From Chitinophagaceae bacterium (lineage in GTDB: Bacteria; Bacteroidota; Bacteroidia; Chitinophagales; Chitinophagaceae), in assembly GCA_017307755.1 (NCBI GenBank), contig JAFKGQ010000014.1:209036-273035 (forward strand): a DNA stretch of 64,000 bases, given 5' to 3'. The position numbers were made by a program, and so were the translations under genes. The notes beneath the pieces are model-generated. The model saw nothing but the letters and a program-made list of their open reading frames with translations, ran no database searches and was not told the DNA's origin. The first letter of the stretch is position 1, and each line of letters starts with the position of its first letter. Shown here one piece after another: positions 53,001 through 63,027 of the stretch.

Positions 53001-54464
53001 TCATTTCACCGCAATATCCGAAGATTTGTATTGGAAAACCACCTGTTTTTTAGAACCAGGCTCCGTCACCTGTGTACCTCCAAACCTCGATCCATGCACA
53101 TCATCCAGCACGATGGCCGGCCGATAGTCCTTCTTCTCACAGACCAGCTTCACATTCCTGAATTCAATTTTCTCCGAATGCCGTATATACGCTCCCCAGG
53201 CGGGCAGCTCGCGGAACATGGAAAAATCCGGATAGGCGGCAGGCCGCTCCGGCACCTTATCCAACTCGTCTAACCCGATCTTGGCAAACAGCGGATTGCC
53301 GCCCCCGGCAAACCTGATATCGACATTCTCCAGTGTCACACCCGAGATCTTCACATCGGGCATACCCGCAATGACGATAGCAGGTGTTAGGTTACGAGGC
53401 ATGTCTTCAATAGGGCCTTCATACTCGTACCCCGCATCAGGCTTGCCTAACGGTACTTCCGCATACACATTCCGAATTTTGATGTTTTGCAGACGGCCCT
53501 TGAAACCCGCACGTCGTTCGCCAATGCGCAGATAAAGGAAATTGCCCGTATTATAGGACTGTAGACTGTCCACCAGCACATTCTCTAAAAACCCGCCGTC
53601 GACGGCCTCCAATGCCAGAGCCGATCTGTAAGTATCAAAGACCCGGGTATTGAGGATAGTAATATTGCGGAACCCACCCAGGGACGCCGTGCCGAATTTG
53701 ATGGCATTGGCGCTGCTACGGATAGTGTTATTACGGAGGAGGATGTTGTTACAGAATTTGGAAGGATCATGCGATTTCAGACAGATCCCGTCATCATCCG
53801 CGTCGATATAGGAATTGGTAACGGCTACACTGTCACAATCCACGATATCAATGCCGTCATTATTCCAGAAAGCCTTGCTGTCGACATAGATGCTGTCCAG
53901 CACCAGGTTGGTGCACTGATCATAGGTTTCTACCCAGCTGGCGGCATTCCGGATGGTAACGCCCCGCAGCAATACGTTCCTGCAATTGCGGAAGTTGATG
54001 ATCATAGCCCTTGATTCGGCCTCCGGCCTGTCATTGCGGAACAGGTCCTTCAGCAAACCCTTGTGGATATTGGCCGTCACATTAGCCGCCAGCGCCCTTC
54101 CCTGCCCGTCAATGACGCCTTTACCCGTAATGGCGACGTCATGCTGATCATAGGCAAATACCAGGGCAGTCACCATCTTCTTGTCATAGTCAAAAGGATT
54201 GAGAGAACCTACCAGCACCGCACCCTCTTCCAGTTGCAGGGTGATATTCGATCTCAGATGAATAGAGCCTGTCAAATATCTTCCCACATGGAACACAAGC
54301 CGGCCGCCGCCCTGCTGGCTGATATAGTCGATGGCAAATTGTATGCTCCTGGTATTGAGCGTCACCCCATCGTTGCGGATCCCGAATAAAGAGGCAGGGT
54401 AATCTTTTGCGGCCAGCAGCATCGACTGAAGTGCCACCACCCCTAACAAAACATATTTCTTCAT
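53001..54464 (-). CDS. GH28 polygalacturonase-family enzyme
   Basis: This 487-residue exported enzyme has a signal peptide (LGVVALQSMLLAAKD) and a right-handed beta-helix. GH28 catalytic motifs are FWNNDGIDIVDC (equivalent of NTDG) and IDADDDGICLKS (the DD pair), with a later LYLRIGE stretch in place of the usual RIK. It hydrolyses alpha-linked galacturonate, either in homogalacturonan or, given the adjacent GH106, in rhamnogalacturonan. It starts at ATG 54464, 3 bp after the GH106 stop. The classical GHG motif is not evident, so exo- or rhamnogalacturonan-type activity is likely. Confidence 0.92.
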   Translation of the reverse strand: MKKYVLLGVVALQSMLLAAKDYPASLFGIRNDGVTLNTRSIQFAIDYISQQGGGRLVFHVGRYLTGSIHLRSNITLQLEEGAVLVGSLNPFDYDKKMVTALVFAYDQHDVAITGKGVIDGQGRALAANVTANIHKGLLKDLFRNDRPEAESRAMIINFRNCRNVLLRGVTIRNAASWVETYDQCTNLVLDSIYVDSKAFWNNDGIDIVDCDSVAVTNSYIDADDDGICLKSHDPSKFCNNILLRNNTIRSSANAIKFGTASLGGFRNITILNTRVFDTYRSALALEAVDGGFLENVLVDSLQSYNTGNFLYLRIGERRAGFKGRLQNIKIRNVYAEVPLGKPDAGYEYEGPIEDMPRNLTPAIVIAGMPDVKISGVTLENVDIRFAGGGNPLFAKIGLDELDKVPERPAAYPDFSMFRELPAWGAYIRHSEKIEFRNVKLVCEKKDYRPAIVLDDVHGSRFGGTQVTEPGSKKQVVFQYKSSDIAVK

Positions 54465-54467
54465 AAA

Positions 54468-57305
54468 TTAATAGATTGTCACCGGTCCGATGAGCCCCAT
54501 GGACTGTATCGGCTGGTCTTTTCTTTTTTCATTGGTCCAATATTGTGCGACAGGATTTTCCTTCAGCGTTTTCATATAATTCCCCATCGACGTCGCTACT
54601 TTGACCTCCAATATATTCTTACCTGTCTGCCACGCATCTCCCAAAGCAAAGATGCGACGGCCATACCATTGTACACCCAGGTTCTTACCATTCAACGTCA
54701 CCTCACTGACACCAGCTACCTTGCCGAGATTTAACCACGACAACCGCGACCCTTCCCCTGACACCGTAGCCCGGTATGTCACCGTACCCGAGAAATTCAC
54801 CCATTCAGACATATCTTTTAGATCCTTTAACCCAGCCAGCTCCACCGTCTTCACAGAGCCATCGATATGCTTAAACTCGGTTCTCCAATTACCACTCACC
54901 ACAAGCCCCTCACCGCCTGTCGGCGCCGGCTTCCACGGCATCCCCTTCTTCTCCCTGTCGAATACCAGCAGCCTTGCATCGGCAGGCCCCAGGTCCAACG
55001 CTATCTGCGACGAACCTGCCCCAATATGCCAGCGCTCACCCGTCACTGCATCCCACACCCACGACTGACGGCCCTGGGCAATGTCTTTGTGGACATCCAC
55101 ATTTATCCGATGCTCCTTCTCCGTGCTGGAATTGATAAACAGCAGCATTTCCGTCTTGCCGGCCTGATAACGCACCTGGGTGACAAAAGGATCGGGGTTG
55201 TCGATACGCACATAAGGGGTTATACCATATTTCTGCTGTACATCCCTGTACCATGATATCCAGTTCTTCTCCGGCTTGTTCAGCAGGATAAATCTTTCCG
55301 GGAAAGCCTTCATCTTGCTTACCCACGACCCTACTTCCGCATCCCTGCGGACATGATCGTTCCACCCCAGGCTCCTGTCCGGCATCGTCTCGATGCAGAA
55401 TATCCGGCCGCCCGCGGCGACAAAATCATACAGCTTGCGCACAGTCGCCGGCTCCATCCTCTCTACCCGGATCAAAAAGATTGTATGATACTTGCGGGGG
55501 CCATAATGCATCCACCCCTCCTTCATCTCCGCCTCACGGATCACCTCATCCGAAATATAATCACAGGCATTGCCGTTCTGATGGATGGACTCCCATACAA
55601 GAGTAGCCCAGGCGGGATACATCAGGCCGGGAAAGGGTTCATTCTGCGCGCCAAAGATGCTCCACATGTCGGATACAGGAGGTAATACCGCGATATCCGC
55701 AAACATATCCACCTGTTGCAGCAAGGCGGACATACGGGCCTTATAGTCGGTGAAACGCCTGAAATAAGGCCACCAGGTATTCTTTTCGTTAAAATATGTG
55801 CCATACCGCACCCAGCCCGGGAATGGCGCATCCGGGGGCGAATAATTGAATCCATGAAAGACAGGGTGTGTCACCCCCGAGATAGTACTTTGATCGCCTG
55901 CCACCTTCAGGATCTCCAGGGTATCGTTGAAGACCATGTCCGTATTGGTAAGCTCCTCGCAGCTGACATGCCGCTTGCCTTTCAGGTGAGCCGCGGAAGA
56001 CACATATTTATTGATCATCGTATATGCCCTGCCGATACGCCAGTCCGTATCGCTCATCTCCTTACCAATGCCATACTTGATCCAGGTTTCACATTCCGGA
56101 AGGTCGATGTCAAAGCTGCCTTCCAAAGGGAAGTAACCCCGGCCATATGCCTGCACACGGGACTGTATCTTATTCTCCTTGCACCAGTCCGTAAAACTTC
56201 GGATAAATCTTTCACGGATCAGCTCCGACTTGGTGAGGTCGAAATCATAACGCACCCGCTCGATCTTATCCTTTAGCTCCGGCCCAAGCTCGGCGCCATA
56301 ATTGAGATCAAAGATATTCCCCATCGCTCCCGTCTTGAACATGGTAAAAGGCAGATAAGGCATGGGATCGTAACCCCTTCTCTTTGAAAATTCAGCCATC
56401 ATGTCGGCGCACCAGTTGGCGCCTTCCAGCTCCATACTGTCCGTAAAAAAGCTGCGGACACGGCCCGTCAAAGGCCCTATCTGCTTTTGGATTGCATCCG
56501 ACATGCGATGGAAATATTTCTTTACAGCAGCCTCATTATAATGGTTGAGCACAGGCCCATTTGCGCCGGGAGCGCCATTGATCACTTCCATAGACCCATT
56601 GACCTTCACCAACCCATATATCACATGTTTGCCGGCCGGTATGTCGATCTTGATCTCTCCGCTGGGTATCTGAGCGGAGAGATCGATCACCTGGTCCATA
56701 CGTTCCAGACGGGCAGGCGCCAGTTGCACGGACATCAGTTCCATGGTCCTGCCGGGAAAAACAGAAGTGACGGCAGGGTCGGATTCCGCAAAAAGGGCAA
56801 AAGGTGAAACTTCATAGTACTGAGGGCCTTCTACTTTTACTGCGGCAATCACCACCACCTGCGAACGCTCTTCCCCCTGCAGATATTCGGCGCCAAAAGG
56901 CCAGCCGGACCCTACGATCAGGTCGCAGGTAAGACCAATAGAGGCGGCTTCTTTCAGCGTGAACTGCAGAAGATCTATCCACTCCGGGCTCAGCCACTGG
57001 ATCGACGGTTTGCCCATATCATCCGTCCTCGCCGGGAATTTGATAGGATTGATCTCCACACCGCCGATGCCCGCCTCTTTCATCAACCGCAGCTCACGGG
57101 CCAGCTCCGCTCTCTCCACTTTGTCACCATTCCACCACCAGCGTACAAATGGACGGTGGATCGTTGCCGGATCTTTAAACAGCCGGTACAGGTCAGGGTC
57201 CGGAGCGCTGAAGGGTAGTTTCTTAGCCTGTACCGGCGACATTTTCATTAGAGTAAAGCCCGTGGTCAGTAAAGACCCCTGCCAAAGAAATGCTCGTCTG
57301 TTCAT
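54468..57305 (-). CDS. GH106 alpha-L-rhamnosidase-family enzyme
   Basis: This 945-residue exported enzyme has an N-terminal RR-containing signal (MNRRAFLWQGSLLTTGFTLM). Family GH106 traits are the early FVRWWWNGDKVERAELARE, GIGGVEINPI, LIVGSGWPFGAEYLQG, SFFTDSMELEGANW and SCEELTNTDMVFNDT segments, then C-terminal sandwich domains (~780-945, LSWLNLGKVAGVSEVTLNGKN). These enzymes release L-rhamnose from rhamnogalacturonan and related pectic chains by inversion. It starts at ATG 57305 and follows the PhyH gene by 6 bp. With GH28 it defines the likely target of PUL C. Confidence 0.93.
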   Translation of the reverse strand: MNRRAFLWQGSLLTTGFTLMKMSPVQAKKLPFSAPDPDLYRLFKDPATIHRPFVRWWWNGDKVERAELARELRLMKEAGIGGVEINPIKFPARTDDMGKPSIQWLSPEWIDLLQFTLKEAASIGLTCDLIVGSGWPFGAEYLQGEERSQVVVIAAVKVEGPQYYEVSPFALFAESDPAVTSVFPGRTMELMSVQLAPARLERMDQVIDLSAQIPSGEIKIDIPAGKHVIYGLVKVNGSMEVINGAPGANGPVLNHYNEAAVKKYFHRMSDAIQKQIGPLTGRVRSFFTDSMELEGANWCADMMAEFSKRRGYDPMPYLPFTMFKTGAMGNIFDLNYGAELGPELKDKIERVRYDFDLTKSELIRERFIRSFTDWCKENKIQSRVQAYGRGYFPLEGSFDIDLPECETWIKYGIGKEMSDTDWRIGRAYTMINKYVSSAAHLKGKRHVSCEELTNTDMVFNDTLEILKVAGDQSTISGVTHPVFHGFNYSPPDAPFPGWVRYGTYFNEKNTWWPYFRRFTDYKARMSALLQQVDMFADIAVLPPVSDMWSIFGAQNEPFPGLMYPAWATLVWESIHQNGNACDYISDEVIREAEMKEGWMHYGPRKYHTIFLIRVERMEPATVRKLYDFVAAGGRIFCIETMPDRSLGWNDHVRRDAEVGSWVSKMKAFPERFILLNKPEKNWISWYRDVQQKYGITPYVRIDNPDPFVTQVRYQAGKTEMLLFINSSTEKEHRINVDVHKDIAQGRQSWVWDAVTGERWHIGAGSSQIALDLGPADARLLVFDREKKGMPWKPAPTGGEGLVVSGNWRTEFKHIDGSVKTVELAGLKDLKDMSEWVNFSGTVTYRATVSGEGSRLSWLNLGKVAGVSEVTLNGKNLGVQWYGRRIFALGDAWQTGKNILEVKVATSMGNYMKTLKENPVAQYWTNEKRKDQPIQSMGLIGPVTIY

Positions 57306-57311
57306 TATATC

Positions 57312-58127
57312 CTATTTATGGTAGATCAGAGGGTTTTGTACATCATTGTTCAAAGAGTCGCCGATATGCAATTGCCGCACATAAGCATCCGGCAGCACGT
57401 TGGGTTGGCCATTATAAATATTTCCATCAGGCATGTAAGCACAGGTCATAGCCCGCCGGAAACCACTGGTCATATTGGCCCCGGCCCCATGGACGGTAAG
57501 CCCGTTGTGAAAACTGCAGCTACCCGCCTTCATAGGCGCAGCTACCGAATTTATTTTCGCCAGGTGCGGATAAACGGTAAAGATACCATCCATATTCTTA
57601 CCAATACCGCTGTTATCAAAACGGGTGGTATGGTAAGAGCCGGGTATGAAGTACAAACAGCCGTTCTCATAGGTGGCGTCATCCAGGGCCACCCAGATAG
57701 AAAGGGCATTCCTGTCCGTAAAACTCCAGAAAGGAGTATCCAGATGCCAGGCGGTAGGATTGGCCCAGGGTCGCTTGAACAGGGCCTGGTCGTGCCAGAT
57801 ACGGATGCCATCCACTCCTGCCAGTTGAGCAGCCATCTGCCCTATCCTGGAGTCCAGCATCAGCTTTTTAACCCCTTCATTCGTCTGCCAGAGATTGATC
57901 AACTGATCAAAGACCTTCCCGAAATATTCCGTGTCTTCATTGATCCCGTCATCCTCGCCTGTCTTGAGGTCCTTGCCCGGCATCTTTACCCCCGCCCGCT
58001 CATTGACGGCAGCCATCACCTTTGTCCGCCAATCCTCCAGCTCGTCCGGAGAAAGAAAATTCTCGATCACAATAAAGCCGTTGTCTCTATAGCTTTGCAC
58101 CTGCTGTTGAGTCAATTCGTAATTCAT
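57312..58127 (-). CDS. PhyH-family Fe(II)/2-oxoglutarate dioxygenase
   Basis: This 271-residue cytoplasmic protein has no signal peptide. The double-stranded beta-helix metal triad is visible as AWHLDTPFW (His128, Asp130) and LTVHGAGAN (His213), with the 2-oxoglutarate-binding Arg ~224 in SGFRRAM. The family hydroxylates small molecules such as phytanoyl-CoA, but bacterial members have many substrates. It lies between susD and GH106 in an otherwise hydrolytic locus, so it may act on a sugar-linked or aglycone part of the substrate. It starts at ATG 58127. Confidence 0.9.
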   Translation of the reverse strand: MNYELTQQQVQSYRDNGFIVIENFLSPDELEDWRTKVMAAVNERAGVKMPGKDLKTGEDDGINEDTEYFGKVFDQLINLWQTNEGVKKLMLDSRIGQMAAQLAGVDGIRIWHDQALFKRPWANPTAWHLDTPFWSFTDRNALSIWVALDDATYENGCLYFIPGSYHTTRFDNSGIGKNMDGIFTVYPHLAKINSVAAPMKAGSCSFHNGLTVHGAGANMTSGFRRAMTCAYMPDGNIYNGQPNVLPDAYVRQLHIGDSLNNDVQNPLIYHK

Positions 58128-58176
58128 TATTTATATGTTTTAACAGATTTTCAAGGGTGGCCCTCCACGTTACACA

Positions 58177-59739
58177 TCAATACCCCAGGTTCTGCCAGAG
58201 CCCCGTCGGGTTCAGCTGGTTCTCCCGGAAAGGAATGGCATACACCATTTTATTGGTAGTGACATTATAAGAACTGGCCGGCAGGAACCCATAAGTAGCC
58301 TTTTGTTTGATACCATAGGCAGTCATCACATCTATTGCCTTGCCGGTACGCACCAGGTCGAACCAACGCTTATTCTCAAAAGCAAGCTCTATCCTTCTCT
58401 CATGCGCGATGGTATCCCTGAGCACCGCCTGGTCCGTCACCGTGACATCAGACAGACCGGCCCTGTTCCTCACCTTGTTCAAATAGGGCAACGCATCTCC
58501 GGACAACCCCTGCTCATTCAGGGACTCCGCCAGCATCAGTAGTACGTCTGAGTACCGGTAAACGTACCAGTCCTGGTCGGTGTTGTACCGGATGGCAGGA
58601 TAAGGTGGGTGATAATATTTCCGGGCGAAGTATTTGGTCGAATCATTTGCCGGATGCGGATTCAATACGCTCGTCACACTATCTGCAATAAAGTATTTAT
58701 CCCTGTCGAAATGCCCTTTGATTACACCCACGCTGGCATCCAATCTTTTGTCACCAGGCTCATAGGCGTTGACCAGGTCTTGTGTAGGTACGTTCCACCC
58801 TCCGTAATTATTCGTATTGTTATTATAATTGACCCCAAGGATGGCAGTGGTTACAGTCGTAGCGGGTATGAACCGGTAGATGAAGGCGCTGGACTGTCCA
58901 TCCGTGCCCGACCTGTAACTGATCTCGAATATACACTCTTTATTGTTCTCATTGGCCGTTGTATATATATCCGCATAATTGGGCATCAGGTCATAACCCA
59001 TCGTCGTCACCGTCTTGAGAATGGCGCCTGCCTTGTCATATTGCTTCCGGACGAGGTACATGCATCCCAATTCCGTAGCGATCATCCCCTTGGTGACCCT
59101 GCCGCTCTGTGTACCGATAGGCCCCGAAGCAAAGGTCGGCCCGGCTACCTTTGCCAATGCATCGGTGAGGTCGGACTCTATCTGCGCATAAACGCTATCC
59201 AGGGAACTGCGCCCCACACGGGTATCGGCAATCGCCTTTGTTTCACCCAGGAACAATGGCAACGGCCCAAACAGACGCACCAGCTCAAAATAATAGTGCG
59301 CCCGTAAAGCCTTGGCCTCGCCGATGATAAGGTTCTTTATGGAGTCAGGCACCGCCGTAGCTGTCTTGATCCGGGTGAGGATCACATTCACACGCTGTAT
59401 GCCGTTGAAATCCGCCGTCCATATGGTATTGTTGACACCCGTGCTGGCTCCATCCAGAAAATAAGATACCTGTTCCGTAGAAAGGCTTCCCCTATCCTTG
59501 GTGTTATAGTCGAAAAAGGTATTATCGGACCGCATCTCTTCCATGTAGAAAGCCGAGTTGGCCGCATCTCGTAAAGGAACATAGGCGCCAACCAACGCTT
59601 CCTGAAAATCCGTGGTGGTCTTGTAAAAGTTGGTGATATTGATCGCCCCTTGCGGATACTGGTTCAGAAAATCCTTCTTGCAGGACCCGAGCGCCATTAC
59701 GGCTATGGAAAGTATCGTTATATATTTTGCCTGTCGCAT
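58177..59739 (-). CDS. SusD/RagB-family glycan-binding lipoprotein (PUL C)
   Basis: This 520-residue outer-membrane lipoprotein has lipobox ALGSC followed by KKDFLNQYPQG. SusD features are FYKTTTDFQEALVGAYVPLRD, IIGEAKALRAHYYFELVRLFGPLPLF, YRYSDVLLMLAESLNEQG and IAHERRIELAFENKRWFDLVRTG. ATG 59739 is chosen because the signal peptide follows at once; an upstream start at 59769 would give a long basic leader. It lies 35 bp after susC and probably binds a rhamnogalacturonan-type oligosaccharide. Confidence 0.95.
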   Translation of the reverse strand: MRQAKYITILSIAVMALGSCKKDFLNQYPQGAINITNFYKTTTDFQEALVGAYVPLRDAANSAFYMEEMRSDNTFFDYNTKDRGSLSTEQVSYFLDGASTGVNNTIWTADFNGIQRVNVILTRIKTATAVPDSIKNLIIGEAKALRAHYYFELVRLFGPLPLFLGETKAIADTRVGRSSLDSVYAQIESDLTDALAKVAGPTFASGPIGTQSGRVTKGMIATELGCMYLVRKQYDKAGAILKTVTTMGYDLMPNYADIYTTANENNKECIFEISYRSGTDGQSSAFIYRFIPATTVTTAILGVNYNNNTNNYGGWNVPTQDLVNAYEPGDKRLDASVGVIKGHFDRDKYFIADSVTSVLNPHPANDSTKYFARKYYHPPYPAIRYNTDQDWYVYRYSDVLLMLAESLNEQGLSGDALPYLNKVRNRAGLSDVTVTDQAVLRDTIAHERRIELAFENKRWFDLVRTGKAIDVMTAYGIKQKATYGFLPASSYNVTTNKMVYAIPFRENQLNPTGLWQNLGY

Positions 59740-59774
59740 AATAATTCGTTTAAAAAGGTGATAGAACATGGATC

Positions 59775-62700
59775 TTAAAAATTGATATTCGCGCCTATCA
59801 GGAATGTTCTGGGAACAGGATAGGACCCATTGTCCGTCCCGGCCGTCGTCTGATTGTCCTTCGTATCGTTGACCTCAGGGTTCTGTCCCGGATATCTGGT
59901 GAACATAAAGACGTTCTGGGCGCTGGCATAAACACGGATCCCCTTTATATACCGCAGCATTGCCGCACTTAGCGTATAGCCCAACGTAATATTCCTGACG
60001 GAAAGATAATCCCCGCTAAAGACCCAGGTACTGTTGGTAAGCCGGTACAATTCCGTGGTATTGGACAAGGTCCTGGGGACGCGTCCGTTGCCGGGGTCTG
60101 CCTCGCTGCGCCACCTGTTTTGCATGTCCTTGGTGACATTAAAGACCCCATCCAGGTTGTGCAGGTTCTGTAGATTGGTGTTCATAAGTTTATTGCCTAC
60201 CTGCCCCGAGACAACAATACCCAGATCAAAGTTCTTATACGTGAAATTATTGGACATGCCAAAAATATACCTGGGGCTTGTCCTGCCCAGAAAAGTTTCA
60301 TCACTGATATTGATCGTATCATCCTTGTTCACATCCCTCATACGGGCAGTACCAAGGGTAGAGGTCGCCTCCTTCGGATATTTGTCAAGGTCAGCCTGGG
60401 TCATATATAACCCTTCGAACACGTAACCATACAACTCCCCTATGCGACGCCCTTCTGCGGTACGATTATAATCGTTGTAACGGTTCGTCCCGCCGATGGG
60501 GGTGCGATTCACCAGCGAAATAACCTTGTTGTCGTTAAAGGAGATATTGAAATCCGTAGTCCATGTCAGCGCCCCGGTGAGGTTCCTGGAACTGACGGTA
60601 AACTCATGTCCCCAGATACGGAAGTTCCCGACATTTCCCTGGATGAAACTATACCCGCTGGCAGAAGGCACCGGATAAGGATACAGCATATCACTGGTGT
60701 TCTTGTTGTAATAATCATAGCTAAAAGTGATCCTGTCCTTCAGCAGGTTGAGCTCAATGCCTACATCCGTCTGCTTGGATGTCTCCCAGGTGAGATTGGG
60801 ATTGCCCAGCACATTGATGGCTTCACCCAGGTTGGTCGCGCCGTTAAAAATATAATTGGCGGCGCTCAGAGCAGTGATCGCCGTATAATTACCGATGTTG
60901 TTATTACCTGCCAGACCATAGCTTGCCTTGACCTTCAGAAAGGATACTACATCGGACTTGGGAAAAAATGACTCATCGCTGGCTATCCAGCCGGCGGAGA
61001 CGGAAGGGAATGTAGCATATTTCTTAAAGGTCCCAAAGCGGCTGCTGCCATCCCTTCTGATCGTACCGGAAATATAATAACGTTTCTTATAATCGTAGTT
61101 TACACGGGCTAATTGCGATATAAGGGTCCAGGTAGCATTGTTGGAAGTACCGGAGGTGGTCGCCGCACCGGAGATAAAAGGAACCTCGTCATTGGCAAAC
61201 CCCACGCCGGTGATGCTGCGGTTATTCTGACTCCATTTCTGAGTAGAGTAGCCGACTAATACATCCAGGTTGTGCTCCCCGAAAGAATGCGCATAATCCA
61301 CCGTATTCTCGATCAACCAGGAATAAGAATTATTCGAAATGTTGACCGCTGATACAGAAGTCAGCGGGATGGGAGGCGGCGAATTAAAAACACCATAGTT
61401 CGTACCATAGTATGCATTGTAATCCTGCGTTAAGAGATCGCCGCTGACAGCAGTCTTTGCATGTAATCCCGAAATAGGCTCGATATCGATATAGGTATTA
61501 CCCAACATGTGGATATTGTTCTGGTTGTTCCGCATGATCGTTTGCTGCTGAAGATAATTGGGCAGCCCGATCATCCCCGCCGAAGACGCTCTGAGCGTAA
61601 AGGTGCCGTCCGCCTTATAAGGGGAGATCAACGGGCTGCTGATCTGCGCGCCGCTGACCACCTGCCGGTTGCCATTGATACCCAGGTTGCCGCCCCGTGT
61701 ATTGTAATCTATCTGGTAAGTGGGTGCGAGGTTCAAACCGAGCTTTACCCATTTAGCCGGCCGGTATTCATTGTTGCTTCGGAAAGAAAATCGCCTGATG
61801 GCTGTATTCACCAACACCCCGCTCTGGTTAAAATAATTCAAAGTAGTGCTGGAAGATAATTTGTCGTTGCCAGAAGATACACTCACAGAATAATTCTCGA
61901 TGGGCGCCGTACGAAGGACCGCACTGTACCAGTCCGTCCCGGCACCATACTGATCCGGGTTGGTATAATCGGCAGGCACAGCAACAGGTACATCCCCCGG
62001 TCTTGTCTCATACTTGGCCTTGTCTTCATAATACCCTTTCATAAAGGTGGCGAATTCACGGGCATTCATCAGATCGGGACGACCGCGTTTAGGTACGCTT
62101 TGCCAGCCATAATAGGCATTGGCGGAAACGCTTGTCCTGCCGATCTTACCCGTTTTGGTGGTAATGATGATTACGCCATTGGCGGCACGGCTGCCATAAA
62201 GAGCTGTCGCAGCGGCATCTTTCAATACGCTGAATGACTCTATCTGATCGGGAGGGATCATGTTAAGGTCGCCTGTGCCGCCGGTGACATCGCTGCTGAT
62301 AGGCTGTCCATCGACGACTACCAGGGGCTGGTTGCCGGCCCCTAACGACGCAGCGCCACGGATCCGCATGGTCATAGCCTGTCCCGGCATACCACTGGTC
62401 TGATTTAATTGCAGACCGGCCACCTTGCCGGTCAGTTTTTGTGAGAACTCTGTGGCCGACACATCCTGTACGGAATTCGCATCCACTTTTGTGACGCTGC
62501 CCGTAATATCCCTCTTCCGCTGCTTACCATAACTCACCGTCACCTGTTCGAGGGTGTTCTCTGCACCCTCCAGGGTAATCCTGATCTCATCCCCTCCGCT
62601 GGCCCTTACCTCCTGAGGCTTAAAGCCAATATGGCTAATGACCAGCGTGGCCCCCGTCTTCACCGTAATAGAAAAGTGTCCGTCGGCATCCGTAGTGACG

Positions 62701-62891
62701 CCCCCTTTGGTGCCCTTCACCTGTACGGTAGTACCGGAAAGATCCCCGGAGATCGTTCCAAGACTTACTTTTCCTATGACAGTCACTGTCTGGGCAAATG
62801 CCGTCATCTGTAAAAGGATCAGGAGACAACTTAATAGAAATGTGCTGCGAAGCCCCGATAGAATTGGGTTTGTGTGCTTGTTAACTTTCAT
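59775..62891 (-). CDS. SusC/RagA TonB-dependent transporter without STN domain (PUL C)
   Basis: This 1038-residue outer-membrane transporter has a signal peptide (LLSCLLILLQMTAFAQ) and then directly the beta regulatory domain (~37-115, VIGKVSLGTISGDLSGTTVQ). The plug follows (NQPLVVVDGQPISS, LYGSRAANGVIIITTKTG), then a barrel ending in LIGANINF. Unlike the other two SusC proteins here it lacks an STN domain, and no FecR or sigma gene accompanies it. The divergent AraC regulator fills that role. A TATATTTG box lies 52 bp before the ATG. Confidence 0.96.
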   Translation of the reverse strand: MKVNKHTNPILSGLRSTFLLSCLLILLQMTAFAQTVTVIGKVSLGTISGDLSGTTVQVKGTKGGVTTDADGHFSITVKTGATLVISHIGFKPQEVRASGGDEIRITLEGAENTLEQVTVSYGKQRKRDITGSVTKVDANSVQDVSATEFSQKLTGKVAGLQLNQTSGMPGQAMTMRIRGAASLGAGNQPLVVVDGQPISSDVTGGTGDLNMIPPDQIESFSVLKDAAATALYGSRAANGVIIITTKTGKIGRTSVSANAYYGWQSVPKRGRPDLMNAREFATFMKGYYEDKAKYETRPGDVPVAVPADYTNPDQYGAGTDWYSAVLRTAPIENYSVSVSSGNDKLSSSTTLNYFNQSGVLVNTAIRRFSFRSNNEYRPAKWVKLGLNLAPTYQIDYNTRGGNLGINGNRQVVSGAQISSPLISPYKADGTFTLRASSAGMIGLPNYLQQQTIMRNNQNNIHMLGNTYIDIEPISGLHAKTAVSGDLLTQDYNAYYGTNYGVFNSPPPIPLTSVSAVNISNNSYSWLIENTVDYAHSFGEHNLDVLVGYSTQKWSQNNRSITGVGFANDEVPFISGAATTSGTSNNATWTLISQLARVNYDYKKRYYISGTIRRDGSSRFGTFKKYATFPSVSAGWIASDESFFPKSDVVSFLKVKASYGLAGNNNIGNYTAITALSAANYIFNGATNLGEAINVLGNPNLTWETSKQTDVGIELNLLKDRITFSYDYYNKNTSDMLYPYPVPSASGYSFIQGNVGNFRIWGHEFTVSSRNLTGALTWTTDFNISFNDNKVISLVNRTPIGGTNRYNDYNRTAEGRRIGELYGYVFEGLYMTQADLDKYPKEATSTLGTARMRDVNKDDTINISDETFLGRTSPRYIFGMSNNFTYKNFDLGIVVSGQVGNKLMNTNLQNLHNLDGVFNVTKDMQNRWRSEADPGNGRVPRTLSNTTELYRLTNSTWVFSGDYLSVRNITLGYTLSAAMLRYIKGIRVYASAQNVFMFTRYPGQNPEVNDTKDNQTTAGTDNGSYPVPRTFLIGANINF

Positions 62892-62943
62892 ATAACAGCC
62901 GTTTTGGTTGGTTTAACAATGATAAATAGAGCCTTAACCACTT

Positions 62944-62951
62944 CAAATATA
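62944..62951 (-). promoter_or_regulatory. -7 box of the PUL C operon
   Basis: TATATTTG on the minus strand matches TAnnTTTG exactly, 52 bases before the susC ATG. A TTG lies only 14 bases upstream, and no -33 element occurs at the usual spacing, which fits an activator-dependent promoter. Confidence 0.5.
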
Positions 62952-62988
62952 TCCCCACCATCCTCCAATGTATATGTAGATTTTTTTT

Positions 62989-63006
62989 TACTTTTTGTAC
63001 TTTTTG
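62989..63006 (+). repeat. Tandem 9-bp repeat in the AraC/susC divergent gap
   Basis: TACTTTTTG occurs twice head to tail (62989-62997 and 62998-63006) just before the AraC gene. Each copy resembles a -7 box, and the direct repeat also suits AraC-type half-sites, although the spacing is short. Confidence 0.35.
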
Positions 63007-63027
63007 ATATTTTTCCGTCAGGAATTG

